Of a DNA stretch of 64,000 nt, positions 15,876 to 24,556 are shown in pieces; the stretch's first letter is position 1; each line of letters begins with the position of its first letter. The stretch comes from Paenibacillus daejeonensis DSM 15491 (lineage in GTDB: Bacteria > Bacillota > Bacilli > Paenibacillales > Paenibacillaceae). The stretch is from NCBI RefSeq assembly GCF_000378385.1, contig NZ_KB899659.1:151418-215417 (forward strand), written 5' to 3'. The notes beneath the pieces were generated by a model that searched no databases, was not told the DNA's origin, and saw only the letters and a program-made list of their open reading frames with translations. The position numbers were made by a program, and so were the translations under genes.

Positions 15876-16544
15876 TTACGCGTGAACGGCTTTCTTCCAA
15901 TCTGCAGCAAACTTCTCGAGCCCTTGATCCGTCAGCGGATGCTTGGAGATCTGCTCGATGACTGCAAACGGTACAGTTGCGATGTGCGCGCCAGCCATGG
16001 CGACACGAGTAACATGGTCCGGATGACGAACAGAAGCGGCAATGATCTGCGTGTCCAGATTGTGCACACGGAACAGCTCAGCGACTTTATTGACAAGCAA
16101 TACACCATCTTCGGAGATGTCATCCAAACGGCCCAGGAACGGCGATACATACGTAGCACCCGCACGAGCAGCAAGCAGGGCCTGATTAACAGTAAAGATG
16201 AGAGTAACGTTCGTTTTGACACCTTTTTTGGTTAGGTAGCGGCAAGCTTCCAAACCAGCCAGCGTCATCGGGAGCTTGATCGTGATGTTGTTGTCGTGGT
16301 TGTTGATCTTGATCAGTTCATCCGCTTGCGCGATCATCTCTTCAGCTGTTGTTACGTCCGGCGTCACTTCAGCCGACACGGACTCAACCTCAGGCACTTC
16401 CTTCAAGATCTCTTCGATCCGATCCTCGAACTTGATGCCTTCCTTGGCCACCAGGGACGGGTTGGTCGTCACACCGGAGAGCACGCCGATTTTGTAAGCT
16501 TTCTTAATGTCTTCCAAGTTAGCCGAATCGATAAAAAATTTCAC
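15876..16544 (-). CDS. tal: Transaldolase of the small (TalC/fructose-6-phosphate aldolase-like) type
   Basis: 222 residues, the usual length of the short transaldolase family. Diagnostic features are FIDSANL at the N-terminus, [11 protein letters not shown], the Schiff-base lysine in NITIKLPMT (Lys90), [11 protein letters not shown] and [14 protein letters not shown]. The enzyme transfers dihydroxyacetone units in the non-oxidative pentose phosphate pathway. The GTG at 16544 is nine bases after GGAGG; the ATG at 16553 overlaps that site. It lies 52 bases downstream of zwf on the same strand, so the oxidative and non-oxidative branches are probably co-transcribed. Aldolase versus transaldolase activity cannot be separated by eye. 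Confidence 0.92.
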   Translation of the reverse strand: MKFFIDSANLEDIKKAYKIGVLSGVTTNPSLVAKEGIKFEDRIEEILKEVPEVESVSAEVTPDVTTAEEMIAQADELIKINNHDNNITIKLPMTLAGLEACRYLTKKGVKTNVTLIFTVNQALLAARAGATYVSPFLGRLDDISEDGVLLVNKVAELFRVHNLDTQIIAASVRHPDHVTRVAMAGAHIATVPFAVIEQISKHPLTDQGLEKFAADWKKAVHA

Positions 16545-16596
16545 AAGTAACAACCTCCATAAGTAGATGATTTGTCAATCTTGAAGCGAAATTCCT

Positions 16597-18117
16597 TTAG
16601 GCCATCTGGGCAGCTACAGCAGTCACAGTTGCAGGCTGCGATTGCTCTTCACTCTCGTCGAGCCACCACCGGAAACCGTCTCTGGCAAGCAACTCATGCG
16701 CTGCCGCAGGACCTGTGGAACCAGCCGGGTAAGAGTGAAGCGGTACTTCATCTGCTTTGAAAGCGTCCAGAATCGGTTGCACCCACTGCCAGGACAACTC
16801 AACCTCATCCCAGTGCGCAAAGAAGGTTGGATCACCGGCGACCGCGTCGCGAATCAGGCTCTCGTACGCTTCCGGCATATCCTCCGACTGCTCATGGAAA
16901 TGAATTTGAATCGGCTTCATCTCTTCCTTGTCTTTCGGATCACGAGCATTCAATTGCAGGGTAATCCCTTCCTCAGGGCCGATGTCGAAGATGAGCAAAT
17001 TCGGAATCTTGGAAGCTTGTGAAGACTTCGAGGATTGCTGCAGCGGCTCCTTGAATTCGATGACGATGCGTGTTGCCTTCTCCTGCATGCGCTTGCCGGT
17101 GCGAATGTAGAATGGCACGCCACGCCAGAAGTAATCATCGATCTGCAGCTTGGCAGCGACAAAGGTATCGTTCTTCGAAGAAGCCTCAATGCCCGGCTCC
17201 TCCGTATATCCGACAACCGCCTGTCCTTTCAGCTCGCCAGCTGCATATTGACCCCGTATAACCTGAGTGCCGACATCTTGCCGCTGTAGAGGCTCCAGTG
17301 CCTCCATGACTTTGCGCTTCTTGAAGCGAACTTGCTCAGCAGTGCTGCCTTTGGACAGTTGGCTGGTCAGCATCATCAAGAGCTGCAGCATGTGGTTCTG
17401 GAACATATCGCGGATGGCACCGGATTGGTCATAATAAGCAGCCCGGGTTTCTACGCCAACCGTCTCGCTGGCTGTGATCTGAACGTTGGCAATATAGCGG
17501 TTCGTCCACAGCGCGTGCAGAACTGGATTGTTCTGCTGCAGCACTTCGAGTTTCTGCACCATTGGCTTGCCAAGATAGTGATCAATCCGGTAAATCTCGT
17601 TCTCAGCAAAGGTCTGACTCAGCTTGGCGTTCAATGCTCGTGCAGACGGCAGATCGTAACCGAAAGGCTTCTCAATCACCAGTCGTTTCCAGCCTGACGT
17701 AGTCCCCAGTCCGCTTGCTTTAATATTCTCGGCAATCGGGCCAAAGAATTCTGGTCCGACGGACAAATAGAACAAACGGTTAGGCACAGCTCCCAGTGCT
17801 GCTTCCCGGGCTTCTACAAACTGCAGCAGATTGCTGTAATCTTCCGAACGCCCTACTTCCAGCACCCGGTAGTGAAACGACGCCAAAAATTGTTGCAATG
17901 CTGCTTCATCGGTTCCTTGTCTTCTTGAAAACTCGCGAAGCGACTTCTCGATATTGGCCCGAAACACATCATCCGGCACTTCCCGCCGGCCAAGACCAAC
18001 CAAGGTGAATGCGCTCGGCAGCTTGCGGTCGAGAAATAAATTATATAAAGCAGGATAAATCTTGCGCTTGGCCAAATCTCCTGTCGCTCCGAACAAAACA
18101 AAGGTTGTCGGCTCCAT
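16597..18117 (-). CDS. zwf: Glucose-6-phosphate 1-dehydrogenase
   Basis: 506 residues, full length. NADP-binding loop FGATGDLAKRK at residues 9-19, EKPFG at 149-153, and the substrate-binding/catalytic motif RIDHYLGK at 177-184 are all intact. It oxidises glucose 6-phosphate to 6-phosphogluconolactone, feeding NADPH and pentoses. The ATG follows a GA-rich ribosome site (GGAGAGGGAGAG). The second gene of the unit is transaldolase. A divergently transcribed LysR regulator begins 180 bases upstream, so it may control this unit (inference from position only). Confidence 0.97.
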   Translation of the reverse strand: MEPTTFVLFGATGDLAKRKIYPALYNLFLDRKLPSAFTLVGLGRREVPDDVFRANIEKSLREFSRRQGTDEAALQQFLASFHYRVLEVGRSEDYSNLLQFVEAREAALGAVPNRLFYLSVGPEFFGPIAENIKASGLGTTSGWKRLVIEKPFGYDLPSARALNAKLSQTFAENEIYRIDHYLGKPMVQKLEVLQQNNPVLHALWTNRYIANVQITASETVGVETRAAYYDQSGAIRDMFQNHMLQLLMMLTSQLSKGSTAEQVRFKKRKVMEALEPLQRQDVGTQVIRGQYAAGELKGQAVVGYTEEPGIEASSKNDTFVAAKLQIDDYFWRGVPFYIRTGKRMQEKATRIVIEFKEPLQQSSKSSQASKIPNLLIFDIGPEEGITLQLNARDPKDKEEMKPIQIHFHEQSEDMPEAYESLIRDAVAGDPTFFAHWDEVELSWQWVQPILDAFKADEVPLHSYPAGSTGPAAAHELLARDGFRWWLDESEEQSQPATVTAVAAQMA

Positions 18118-18297
18118 GGTTCTCTCCCTCTCCTGCAGAACTCACGCTTCACGGGTCCAGTTCGAACTATTACGTGTCCTGGCCATAAATTCAATTCTTT
18201 GACGTAAGCTCTGGTTTGTTTATCGTAAGTACACTATAATATGAATATCTTCTATACATGTAATTAATATATTTTACAGGAGCTATAGACCCCATCT

Positions 18298-19176
18298 ATG
18301 ACCAATAATTATGAGCTATATAAAGTGTTTTATTTGGCTGCCAAGACAGGAAGTTTGACCCAAGCTGCAAAAGCGCTCTATCTGACCCAGCCGAGTGTCA
18401 GCCATGCCATTAAGCAGTTGGAGTCCAGCTTCGGGTTGCCCTTATTTACTCGTACTGCCAAAGGAGTGTCGCTTACGCAAGAAGGCGCGATGCTGTATTC
18501 CTATATTGAACAGTCCCAGATCCTGATCACCTTAGCCGAGGAGAAAATGGCTGCTCTCAAAAATCTCGACAGCGGCGAGCTGCGCATTGGCGGCAGTGAC
18601 TCGCTGTTCAAGCATTATTTGTTGCCGCATCTGGAAGAATTCCATGCCCGGTACCCCGGCATCAAGCTCCATCTGAATCACGGGACAACCCCAGAGACAA
18701 TCGCCTTTCTCAAAGAAGGGCGCATTGATCTCGGCGTCGTTCGGATGCCGATTGTTGATCCCCAGCTGGATGTCAGAGGCAGCTTTCAGCTACAGGACTG
18801 CTTCGTTGCAGGAGCTCGTTACTCGGAACTGCAGGACAAGGTTTTGTCGTTGGAGATGCTGATGCATTATCCGATCATCCTGTTCTCGCGCAACAGTCGG
18901 GTGCGTGTCGCCATCTCCGAGCTGGTGCAGAGCTATGGCTACAATCTCAAGCCGGATATCGAGGTCGGCAGCGTCGACCTGCTCATCGAATGCGCCCGCA
19001 GGGGGCTTGGGATTTCTTTCGTTACTCGCGAGTTTGTCTCCCGCGAGCTTGAAGAGGGCTCCCTCTTCGAAGTCCGGCTGGACGTGCCCATTCCAATCTC
19101 CCAGGTTGGCATCATGACGATGCGCAACATGCCATTATCTATTACGGCTCGGAAGTTTATTGAGTTGGTTCAGTAA
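18298..19176 (+). CDS. LysR-family transcriptional regulator
   Basis: 292 residues. The N-terminal winged HTH (residues 3-62) shows YLAAKTGSLTQAAKALY and QPSVSHAIKQLE, the LysR signature. The effector-binding domain (about 90-290) contains the usual hinge (LRIGGSDSLFKHYLLP) and GLGISFVTREFV. LysR proteins usually autoregulate and activate the divergent gene; here that is zwf. A TATAAT hexamer at 18235-18240 could be its -10 element. A 10-bp stem hairpin without a T run (19189-19225) follows the stop codon. The co-inducer is unknown. Confidence 0.9.
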   Translation: MTNNYELYKVFYLAAKTGSLTQAAKALYLTQPSVSHAIKQLESSFGLPLFTRTAKGVSLTQEGAMLYSYIEQSQILITLAEEKMAALKNLDSGELRIGGSDSLFKHYLLPHLEEFHARYPGIKLHLNHGTTPETIAFLKEGRIDLGVVRMPIVDPQLDVRGSFQLQDCFVAGARYSELQDKVLSLEMLMHYPIILFSRNSRVRVAISELVQSYGYNLKPDIEVGSVDLLIECARRGLGISFVTREFVSRELEEGSLFEVRLDVPIPISQVGIMTMRNMPLSITARKFIELVQ

Positions 19177-19290
19177 GCACAACAAAGAGCTGTCCAGAGA
19201 TCATCGTATCCGACTTCTGGACAGCCCCGGCTCAGGCTCTATATGTAACGCTCTATCCCATCTGTATTGGAAGCACCCCGGTTTGGCTCC

Positions 19291-19520
19291 TCCAACGAAA
19301 CTTTCTTGCCTTACAGCAACCAATTACTCCTCACCAGGCGCTCCAACGAAACTTTCTTGCCTTACAGCAACCAATTACTCCACATCAGGCGTTCCAATGA
19401 AACTTTCTTGCCTTACAGCAGCCAGTTACTCCACATCAGGCGCTCCAACGAAAGTTTCTTGCCTTACAGCAACCAACTCACTCCTCACCAGCGTTCCAAC
19501 GAAACTTTCTTGCCTTACAG
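19291..19520. repeat. Five-copy tandem repeat, 51-bp period
   Basis: A conserved 26-bp core beginning TCCAACGAAACTTTC and ending CTTACAG starts at 19291, 19342, 19393, 19444 and 19495, a constant 51-bp period. The intervening 25-bp segments are also similar to each other (CAACCAATTACTCC-type), so this is a minisatellite and not a CRISPR array. The period equals 17 codons and two forward frames stay open through it, but no ribosome site or plausible start precedes them. The stretch 19177-19596 holds nothing else except the hairpin after the LysR gene. Confidence 0.9.
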
Positions 19521-19596
19521 TTCACACACAGCCCCCGCCCATCCCTGCTAGCTGACCTTGCGCTGCTTGGTCGATGCGCTAGCGGTGGATGGCTGG

Positions 19597-20475
19597 TCAG
19601 CGTACCTCTCTCGCGTCTATACGCACTTCCCCTTCGATGGTGACAGCGGCGGGATGACTGCCTAGGTTATAGTAGTATGAGCCTATTTCGGTACTCTTGC
19701 CGTCGGTATCGGTTCTTCCGTAGCTGTACAGGCTGGCCATGAATTGGTCCATGAAGTAAATGGACGGCTGCAAATTCGGCTTCACGCCCCAGGACTGCTC
19801 TCCGATCAAGTCCTCTTGCCACTTCAATCCGGCAAGCCCGTCCCCATTAATTTCGTAATAATTGTTCGTGCCTTTATTATGAGTAGTAAAACGTAGTGCT
19901 TCGCCTTCCGGGAAAACGTAGCTCGACCACCAGTAACCCTCACCGTGGACAAGTCTCATATTCGAACGGTTCACCTTGCCGGCCGTAGCCGCCAGATTTC
20001 GGGCCTCGGTGAGCTCTCCGCTCATGATCTTCTTGTATCTCTCTTCGCCCAGAGCTGAACGAATAACCACGTATTTATGCTCCGGATTATAGACGACCTT
20101 GACGCCGATCGATTCGCTCAGAAAGCGAAGCGGCACAAGAATGCGGCCTTCCTTCATGACAGCCGGCACATCCAGTTGAACCCGGTCGCCATTCACCAGC
20201 GCGGTCCGCTCCCCAGCTTTGATCTGCACTTCAGCTTGCGTGTCATTATTCTTGGCGTGTACCGTCCGCGTCTCCTGATTATAGTCCAGCGTCAGCCAGC
20301 CCTGCCCTTCCAGCAACCGAAGCTGAACCAAGGTACGCCCCTTCTCCAGAACAGCCTCGCCCCGATATTGGCTATTCACATAGACAGGTGTTCCCGCAAA
20401 GACCGGGCTTGCCCAGGTTAGCAGGACACTGCCCAACACCACAGCTGCTGCTGCTTGCTTGAACTTCTTTTTCAT
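19597..20475 (-). CDS. Secreted protein with N-terminal copper-amine-oxidase-like (stalk) domain
   Basis: 292 residues. The signal peptide (KKKFKQAAAAVVLGSVLLTW, cleavage near VFA-GT) directs export. A domain of about 110 residues follows, with YVNSQYRGEAVLEKGRTLVQL, VNGDRVQLDVPAVMKEGRI and LVPLRFLSESIGVKVVY, the copper amine oxidase N-terminal fold abundant in Paenibacillus secreted proteins. The C-terminal half (150-292) is aromatic-rich (GEGYWWSSYVFPEGE, NNYYEINGDG) and not recognised. No amine oxidase catalytic domain is present. ATG 20475 is preceded by GAGGTGG with seven bases spacing. Both sides of the gene carry repetitive non-coding DNA. Confidence 0.8.
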   Translation of the reverse strand: MKKKFKQAAAAVVLGSVLLTWASPVFAGTPVYVNSQYRGEAVLEKGRTLVQLRLLEGQGWLTLDYNQETRTVHAKNNDTQAEVQIKAGERTALVNGDRVQLDVPAVMKEGRILVPLRFLSESIGVKVVYNPEHKYVVIRSALGEERYKKIMSGELTEARNLAATAGKVNRSNMRLVHGEGYWWSSYVFPEGEALRFTTHNKGTNNYYEINGDGLAGLKWQEDLIGEQSWGVKPNLQPSIYFMDQFMASLYSYGRTDTDGKSTEIGSYYYNLGSHPAAVTIEGEVRIDAREVR

Positions 20476-20625
20476 TGTCGCCACCTCAACTAGTATAATT
20501 TTACACTAATGTTGACGTGTTCCAATCAAAAAAGTTGCGTCCTCCGTCCATTCTCCCACCAGATAAGTTTGGCGCTCTCAACTCCCGTGCTGTGACTAGT
20601 GCCGTACCTTCGCCATCTCGCCCTT

Positions 20626-20805
20626 AAAGACAAAAGTACAATTAATAGTCCACGATTCTAGCTGTGTAGCGATGATAAAGTCAAAAGTACAACTAATTCG
20701 CTTGTTTATTGAAATATCTGGAGATTTATGCGAGATTAATCGCATTTTTGTCCTTACGAAGCGGATTATCAGCACTATGGCTAGTTTTAACTGTACTTTT
20801 GACCT
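20626..20805. repeat. Direct and inverted copies of a short repeat around a structured region
   Basis: CAAAAGTACA occurs at 20631-20640 and 20682-20691 (51 bases apart) and inverted at 20792-20801, each embedded in longer similarity (AAAGTCAAAAGTACAACTAA type). Between them lies ATGCGA-GATTAA-TCGCAT, a perfect six-bp hairpin. A minus-strand frame of 76 codons covers the region but has no ribosome site and is AT-richer than neighbouring genes; I do not call it. Confidence 0.6.
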
Positions 20806-20906
20806 TAGTAGCAGGTGGCTACTCACATCTCTCCATAAGTATCACCTATCCACTCAATCCAGGCACAGTATACCTCAACCACACAGACTGCGAGGATGCG
20901 GCGCTC

Positions 20907-21046
20907 TGCCATCATGCGGCGTCTTGCCATCTTGTAGCGCTACGTTGATGGGGTACTCTGCCATCACGCGGCGTACTACCATGATGAAGGCGCTCTGCCA
21001 TCTTGCGACGTCCTACCATGATGAGCCACCCTGCCATCACGCGGCG
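20907..21046. repeat. Degenerate tandem repeat with TGCCATC-GCGGCG core
   Basis: Five copies of a 15-base core (TGCCATCACGCGGCG and variants) start at 20907, 20925, 20959, 20996 and 21032. Copies 3 to 5 are spaced 36-37 bases and alternate with TACCATGATGA. Together with the repeats at 20626-20805 this fills most of the gene-free stretch 20476-21130. Confidence 0.65.
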
Positions 21047-21055
21047 GCTAGAACA

Positions 21056-21097
21056 TAAAAAGCCGCCACGGCATCGGAGATACCGATGCGTGGCGGC
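21056..21097 (-). terminator. Terminator after the GH94-like gene
   Basis: Minus-strand hairpin of GCCGCCACGCATCGG with its near-perfect complement, short loop, then TTTTTATG. About 34 bases after the stop. Confidence 0.9.
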
Positions 21098-21130
21098 CCG
21101 CTATTAAGGCAACTACTCCACTGCTTAAGC

Positions 21131-23500
21131 TTATGCCAATGGCAGCTTCACTGTTACTTGATACGTAGCGCCCTCACGGAGATTGCGCAGGATGCCGTCG
21201 GCCAGCAACTGTCCATCCACATGGACTTCCGTTGCTGTTACGCCAGCTTCGCGCTTGTACTCCACCTGCAGCGTTACGCCGCGGAACGAACGTGTGACGC
21301 GAGCGGTGCTCCAGTCTCCCGGCAGCTGTGGTTGGATCCGGATGCCCTCTGGTGTACCCTGCAAGCCAAACAATCCGTCGATCAGGCAGCGATATACCCA
21401 TGGCACAGTACCTGTATTGAACAGATGGCTGGAACGCCCTGCTGTGTGCGGATATTGACGGTAAGCGCCACGGTAGTAGTTCGGAATGAAGACCGGCAGT
21501 TGACCGCGCTGCAGCAAGTCCTGTTCGTCCGGGCCAGGCAGCATCTTGCGCAGCACCCGGTAGGCACTGTCCTGCTCGCCAGCCACATAGAGCGCATAGA
21601 TATAGAAAGCGGAAGCGTGATTGTAGACAGCCCCGTTCTCTGCGCTGCCCGGATGCTTCTGGGTTACCCGTCCGACATCCTCACGCATAGCCGTGAAGGA
21701 AGGGGCCAGCTTCTCCACGCCGTAAGGTGATTCCAGCTGTTCCTCGACGGCTTGAATCAGTTTACGGCTCTTCTCTTCATCTGCCGCGCCACTCATCAAG
21801 GACCAGCTCTGCGGATTAATGTAGATACGTCCCTCAACATCCGTGCTCACGCCGAAGGTGACATTATCATCCGTAATCCCTCTCGCATACCAGTTGCCGT
21901 CCCACAGATAACGGTTAGCGACTTCGTTCGTCTCTTCGGCCATCTCGCGGAAGACTGCCGCTTCCTCTAAGCGTCCATGACGCTCGCTGATGGCTGCCCA
22001 CACCTTGAAGCCATAAGCGGAGGCGATTGTCAGCCAGCCGGACACGCCGCGGCCTTTGTAGCCCACCATGTTCATCGGGTCGCACCAGTCGCCCTGGTTG
22101 ATATAATTCAGGCCCCGCTCGTCTCTTGCCTTGGCCAACCAGCGCATCGCACGTGTGACGTGCTCATATACCGAAGCCTTCTCATCGGAGTCCGCGAACG
22201 GAATCTCTTCATCTAGAATGCTGTAATCATTGGTTTCATCAAGATAGGTGTCCAGACAGATCGGCAGCCACACATTATGATCCATGTGAGGAACCTGGTT
22301 AATGTACTTCAGTTCCGCATCCTTGTGCAGAATAATGCCATCGGGCATGGAGCCGCTGACTTCCTGCTGCTTGAGCGCTGTCAGGAAAGCCTCTCTGGCA
22401 ATGGAGGGTTGAATATAACTCATACCCATATTATCCTGCAGGTAGTTGCGGGTCTGCGGATCTGTCGTTAAGCGGTTCGTCTTGCCATGGTAGAACAGCT
22501 GGCGCGGAAGCCACTCATTGACAAAATTGTCGAGAGCGCTGTCCGGCGTCTCGATTTCCAGACATCCCTGTCCCTCATTCACATAGGCTGCATACTCTTG
22601 CTTACTCGCGGCAAAGCCATCCTGGGTACCAAAATAGGTGCTGCGGATGCCTGCGATTTCATCCTCGGTCTTGGCCGGTCCGAACAGGAAACGATACTGC
22701 TCCTCGCCATCCGCATCCAGCGCGAGCCGGTATTGCAGGACAGCTACTGGTGTCTCGTAACGAGCTTCACCGTTGCCGAGCAGTTCCTGAGTGACGGCAG
22801 AAGGCATGACGATGCCACCTTCACCCTCAAATTGCTCATGATTGACTTCCCAGGCATCAGGCTGACGATCATGCAGCAAGAATGTTTTATCCTTCAACTC
22901 TTTAATTTTGCTGTAATCCTGATATTTCTGATACGGCGTCACAGAAGAGCATACAATCGCTTGCAGCTGTTCATTATATTCAGCCGATTGATTCATCCAG
23001 GACATGTAGCCGACCGTAAAATAAGGATAAATGCTCAGCTTGCGTGTACGGCCGCTGGTATTCCGAACCTTGATCTCCCACTGCTCGATCGGATCATGCT
23101 TGGGTAGGCTCAGACGCATCTCGATCTCGACATCGAGACAGCGTACTGTCCAGTACAGATCATGCTTGCCAACTGCAAAGGTATAATGATCCGCTTGCTT
23201 CCGGACAGGCTCATAAGGTGCGGAGAACACTTCGCCGCTTTCCTCGTCCTTGATATAAACAAACCGCCCCGGATGATGGGCGTAATATGGCTGCTCCGGT
23301 TGCATAAACGTCTTGGCTTCCAGGTTGGGAGCATGTGAATATTTAGCCGGCTCCGGTTGCATGAATTGGGCTACCGCATAACCTCTGCAATTCATATGGA
23401 TCATCATCGTCTCATTCCACAAGAAGCCGGAGGCCTTGGGCATCGCAGTGGGGCTGTACAATTCGTAATACTGCTTGTCTTCCGTTGCTTTCACTATCAT
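21131..23500 (-). CDS. GH94-family-like glycoside phosphorylase (cellobiose/chitobiose phosphorylase superfamily)
   Basis: 789 residues, the family length. The protein has an N-terminal beta-sandwich (about 1-300), a helical linker, an (alpha/alpha)6 barrel (about 340-700) and a C-terminal beta region. The barrel carries PHMDHNVWLP and YINQGDWCDPMNMVG, with acidic residues at 471 and 474, where the family has its general acid (DWND type), and LFNTGTVPWVYRCLIDGLFGL near the phosphate-binding end. GH94 enzymes reversibly split beta-linked disaccharides with phosphate. The DWCDPMN variant suggests an acceptor different from cellobiose, but I cannot name it. No signal peptide, so the protein is cytoplasmic. 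The gene is a single unit with its own terminator; ATG follows GAGGGGAAG. Confidence 0.8.
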   Translation of the reverse strand: MIVKATEDKQYYELYSPTAMPKASGFLWNETMMIHMNCRGYAVAQFMQPEPAKYSHAPNLEAKTFMQPEQPYYAHHPGRFVYIKDEESGEVFSAPYEPVRKQADHYTFAVGKHDLYWTVRCLDVEIEMRLSLPKHDPIEQWEIKVRNTSGRTRKLSIYPYFTVGYMSWMNQSAEYNEQLQAIVCSSVTPYQKYQDYSKIKELKDKTFLLHDRQPDAWEVNHEQFEGEGGIVMPSAVTQELLGNGEARYETPVAVLQYRLALDADGEEQYRFLFGPAKTEDEIAGIRSTYFGTQDGFAASKQEYAAYVNEGQGCLEIETPDSALDNFVNEWLPRQLFYHGKTNRLTTDPQTRNYLQDNMGMSYIQPSIAREAFLTALKQQEVSGSMPDGIILHKDAELKYINQVPHMDHNVWLPICLDTYLDETNDYSILDEEIPFADSDEKASVYEHVTRAMRWLAKARDERGLNYINQGDWCDPMNMVGYKGRGVSGWLTIASAYGFKVWAAISERHGRLEEAAVFREMAEETNEVANRYLWDGNWYARGITDDNVTFGVSTDVEGRIYINPQSWSLMSGAADEEKSRKLIQAVEEQLESPYGVEKLAPSFTAMREDVGRVTQKHPGSAENGAVYNHASAFYIYALYVAGEQDSAYRVLRKMLPGPDEQDLLQRGQLPVFIPNYYRGAYRQYPHTAGRSSHLFNTGTVPWVYRCLIDGLFGLQGTPEGIRIQPQLPGDWSTARVTRSFRGVTLQVEYKREAGVTATEVHVDGQLLADGILRNLREGATYQVTVKLPLA

Positions 23501-23606
23501 TTCAGCGTCTTCCCCTCTTTCATTGGTTTATTCCTTCCCTCTTGAACACTTGTCATTATAACATGTTTGATTTTCAGAAAACTACACTTGTATGCCAGAC
23601 AACACC

Positions 23607-23634
23607 AAAAAGCCCGCTGCTCTCGCAGGGGCCA
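23607..23634 (-). terminator. Terminator after the manganese catalase gene
   Basis: Minus-strand hairpin GCCCCTGC-GAGA-GCAGCGGGC (one bulge) followed by TTTTTGG, about 20 bases after the stop. Confidence 0.8.
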
Positions 23635-23652
23635 TTTGGATTCGTTCTTTTG

Positions 23653-24510
23653 TCAATGCTGCATGTCCACAAGCCCAGGACTATGCTCATTCGGCATCTC
23701 CGGCATCATGGGTACCGGGAAGCCTTCCGGCGGCTGGGTCACTTGTAATTCGCCGCCGTTGCGGCTCGGAGTCATGCCGCTGAATATCTCGGCAATCCGC
23801 GTTTCATCGAGACGAAAGTTAAACTGGGCGTTGTGATAGCCCATCTCCACATATTTGCGGCATTCCGGATACTTGTTAATATCATAATTGGGCACCGGAA
23901 ATGCTTTGCCCCAATCCACTCCGAGCGTTTCCAGTGCTTTGGCAAAAGCGTTCTGGTGAGCATTGTCCCGCACAATCAGGAAGCCCAGCGTTTCACGGAA
24001 GGTTTTGTTGTTACTCATCTCATAAATTCTCGTTTTTTGCAGGACGCCGGTCGATTCCAGCACGACGTTGTTCAGCATATCCGCGATCAGATTACCATGG
24101 CTGTATACCCAGGATGCGTTCCATGGATTACCACCAGCATCGACTGGTAATGAGCTCTGAGCGCCCATGATATAATGATGGGGATTGGCATGCTTGATTG
24201 CTTCATTCAACGGGGCTTGATCGGCACCGGAATTGCCCGCCGAGTTCGTCTCGCCAGAACCGTTTAACAATTGATTTATGGTAGACTGCACCAACTCCAC
24301 ATGAGCGATCTCTTCAAGGAATACGCCTCGCAGTAAATCTCGATAGGCTTTCTCTTTTCCTCTGAAGTTGGAGCTTTGGAAGAAATACTGCATCATCGTA
24401 CGCATCTCGCCGAATTGTCCGCCTAATGCTTCTTGCAGAACTTTTGCGGCAGAGGGGTCCGGCTGATCCGGTTACATGATGTTGATTAATTCTTCTTTGT
24501 AATAATACAT
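23653..24510 (-). pseudogene. Manganese (non-haem) catalase with an in-frame stop at codon 13
   Basis: From ATG 24510, preceded by AAAGGAGG, the frame reads MYYYKEELINIM and then TAA (24472-24474). It continues in the same frame with PDQPDPSAAKVLQEALGG and a complete manganese catalase of 286 codons. All expected dimanganese ligands are present: Glu in GGQFGEMRT, Glu and His in EEIAHVEL, Glu in TFRETLGF and His in NAHQNAF. Apart from the stop, the body is undamaged, suggesting a recent nonsense mutation, a sequencing error or stop read-through. Re-initiation at 24405 (MRTMMQYFF) would lose the first Mn ligand. The enzyme disproportionates hydrogen peroxide and such catalases are often spore-associated. 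It lies 46 bases downstream of the MBL hydrolase. Confidence 0.75.
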
Positions 24511-24556
24511 CGTTTCATTTCCTCCTTTGGATTTCCTGCGTATGTCTAACCTTTCA

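Noticed and set aside
18118-18297. Specific LysR box between zwf and the LysR gene
   Set aside because: Several AT-rich partial dyads exist, but none is clearly better than the others, so no site is called.
19291-19520. CRISPR-like array (26-bp repeats, 25-bp spacers)
   Set aside because: The spacers are nearly identical to one another and no cas gene is present; it is a 51-bp tandem repeat.
19160-19555. A 131-codon forward ORF across the tandem repeats, and a second open frame
   Set aside because: It starts inside the LysR gene end with no ribosome site; openness follows from a repeat length divisible by three.
20596-20826. A 76-codon minus-strand ORF in the repeat region
   Set aside because: It has no ribosome site or recognisable family and covers direct and inverted repeats; treated as non-coding.
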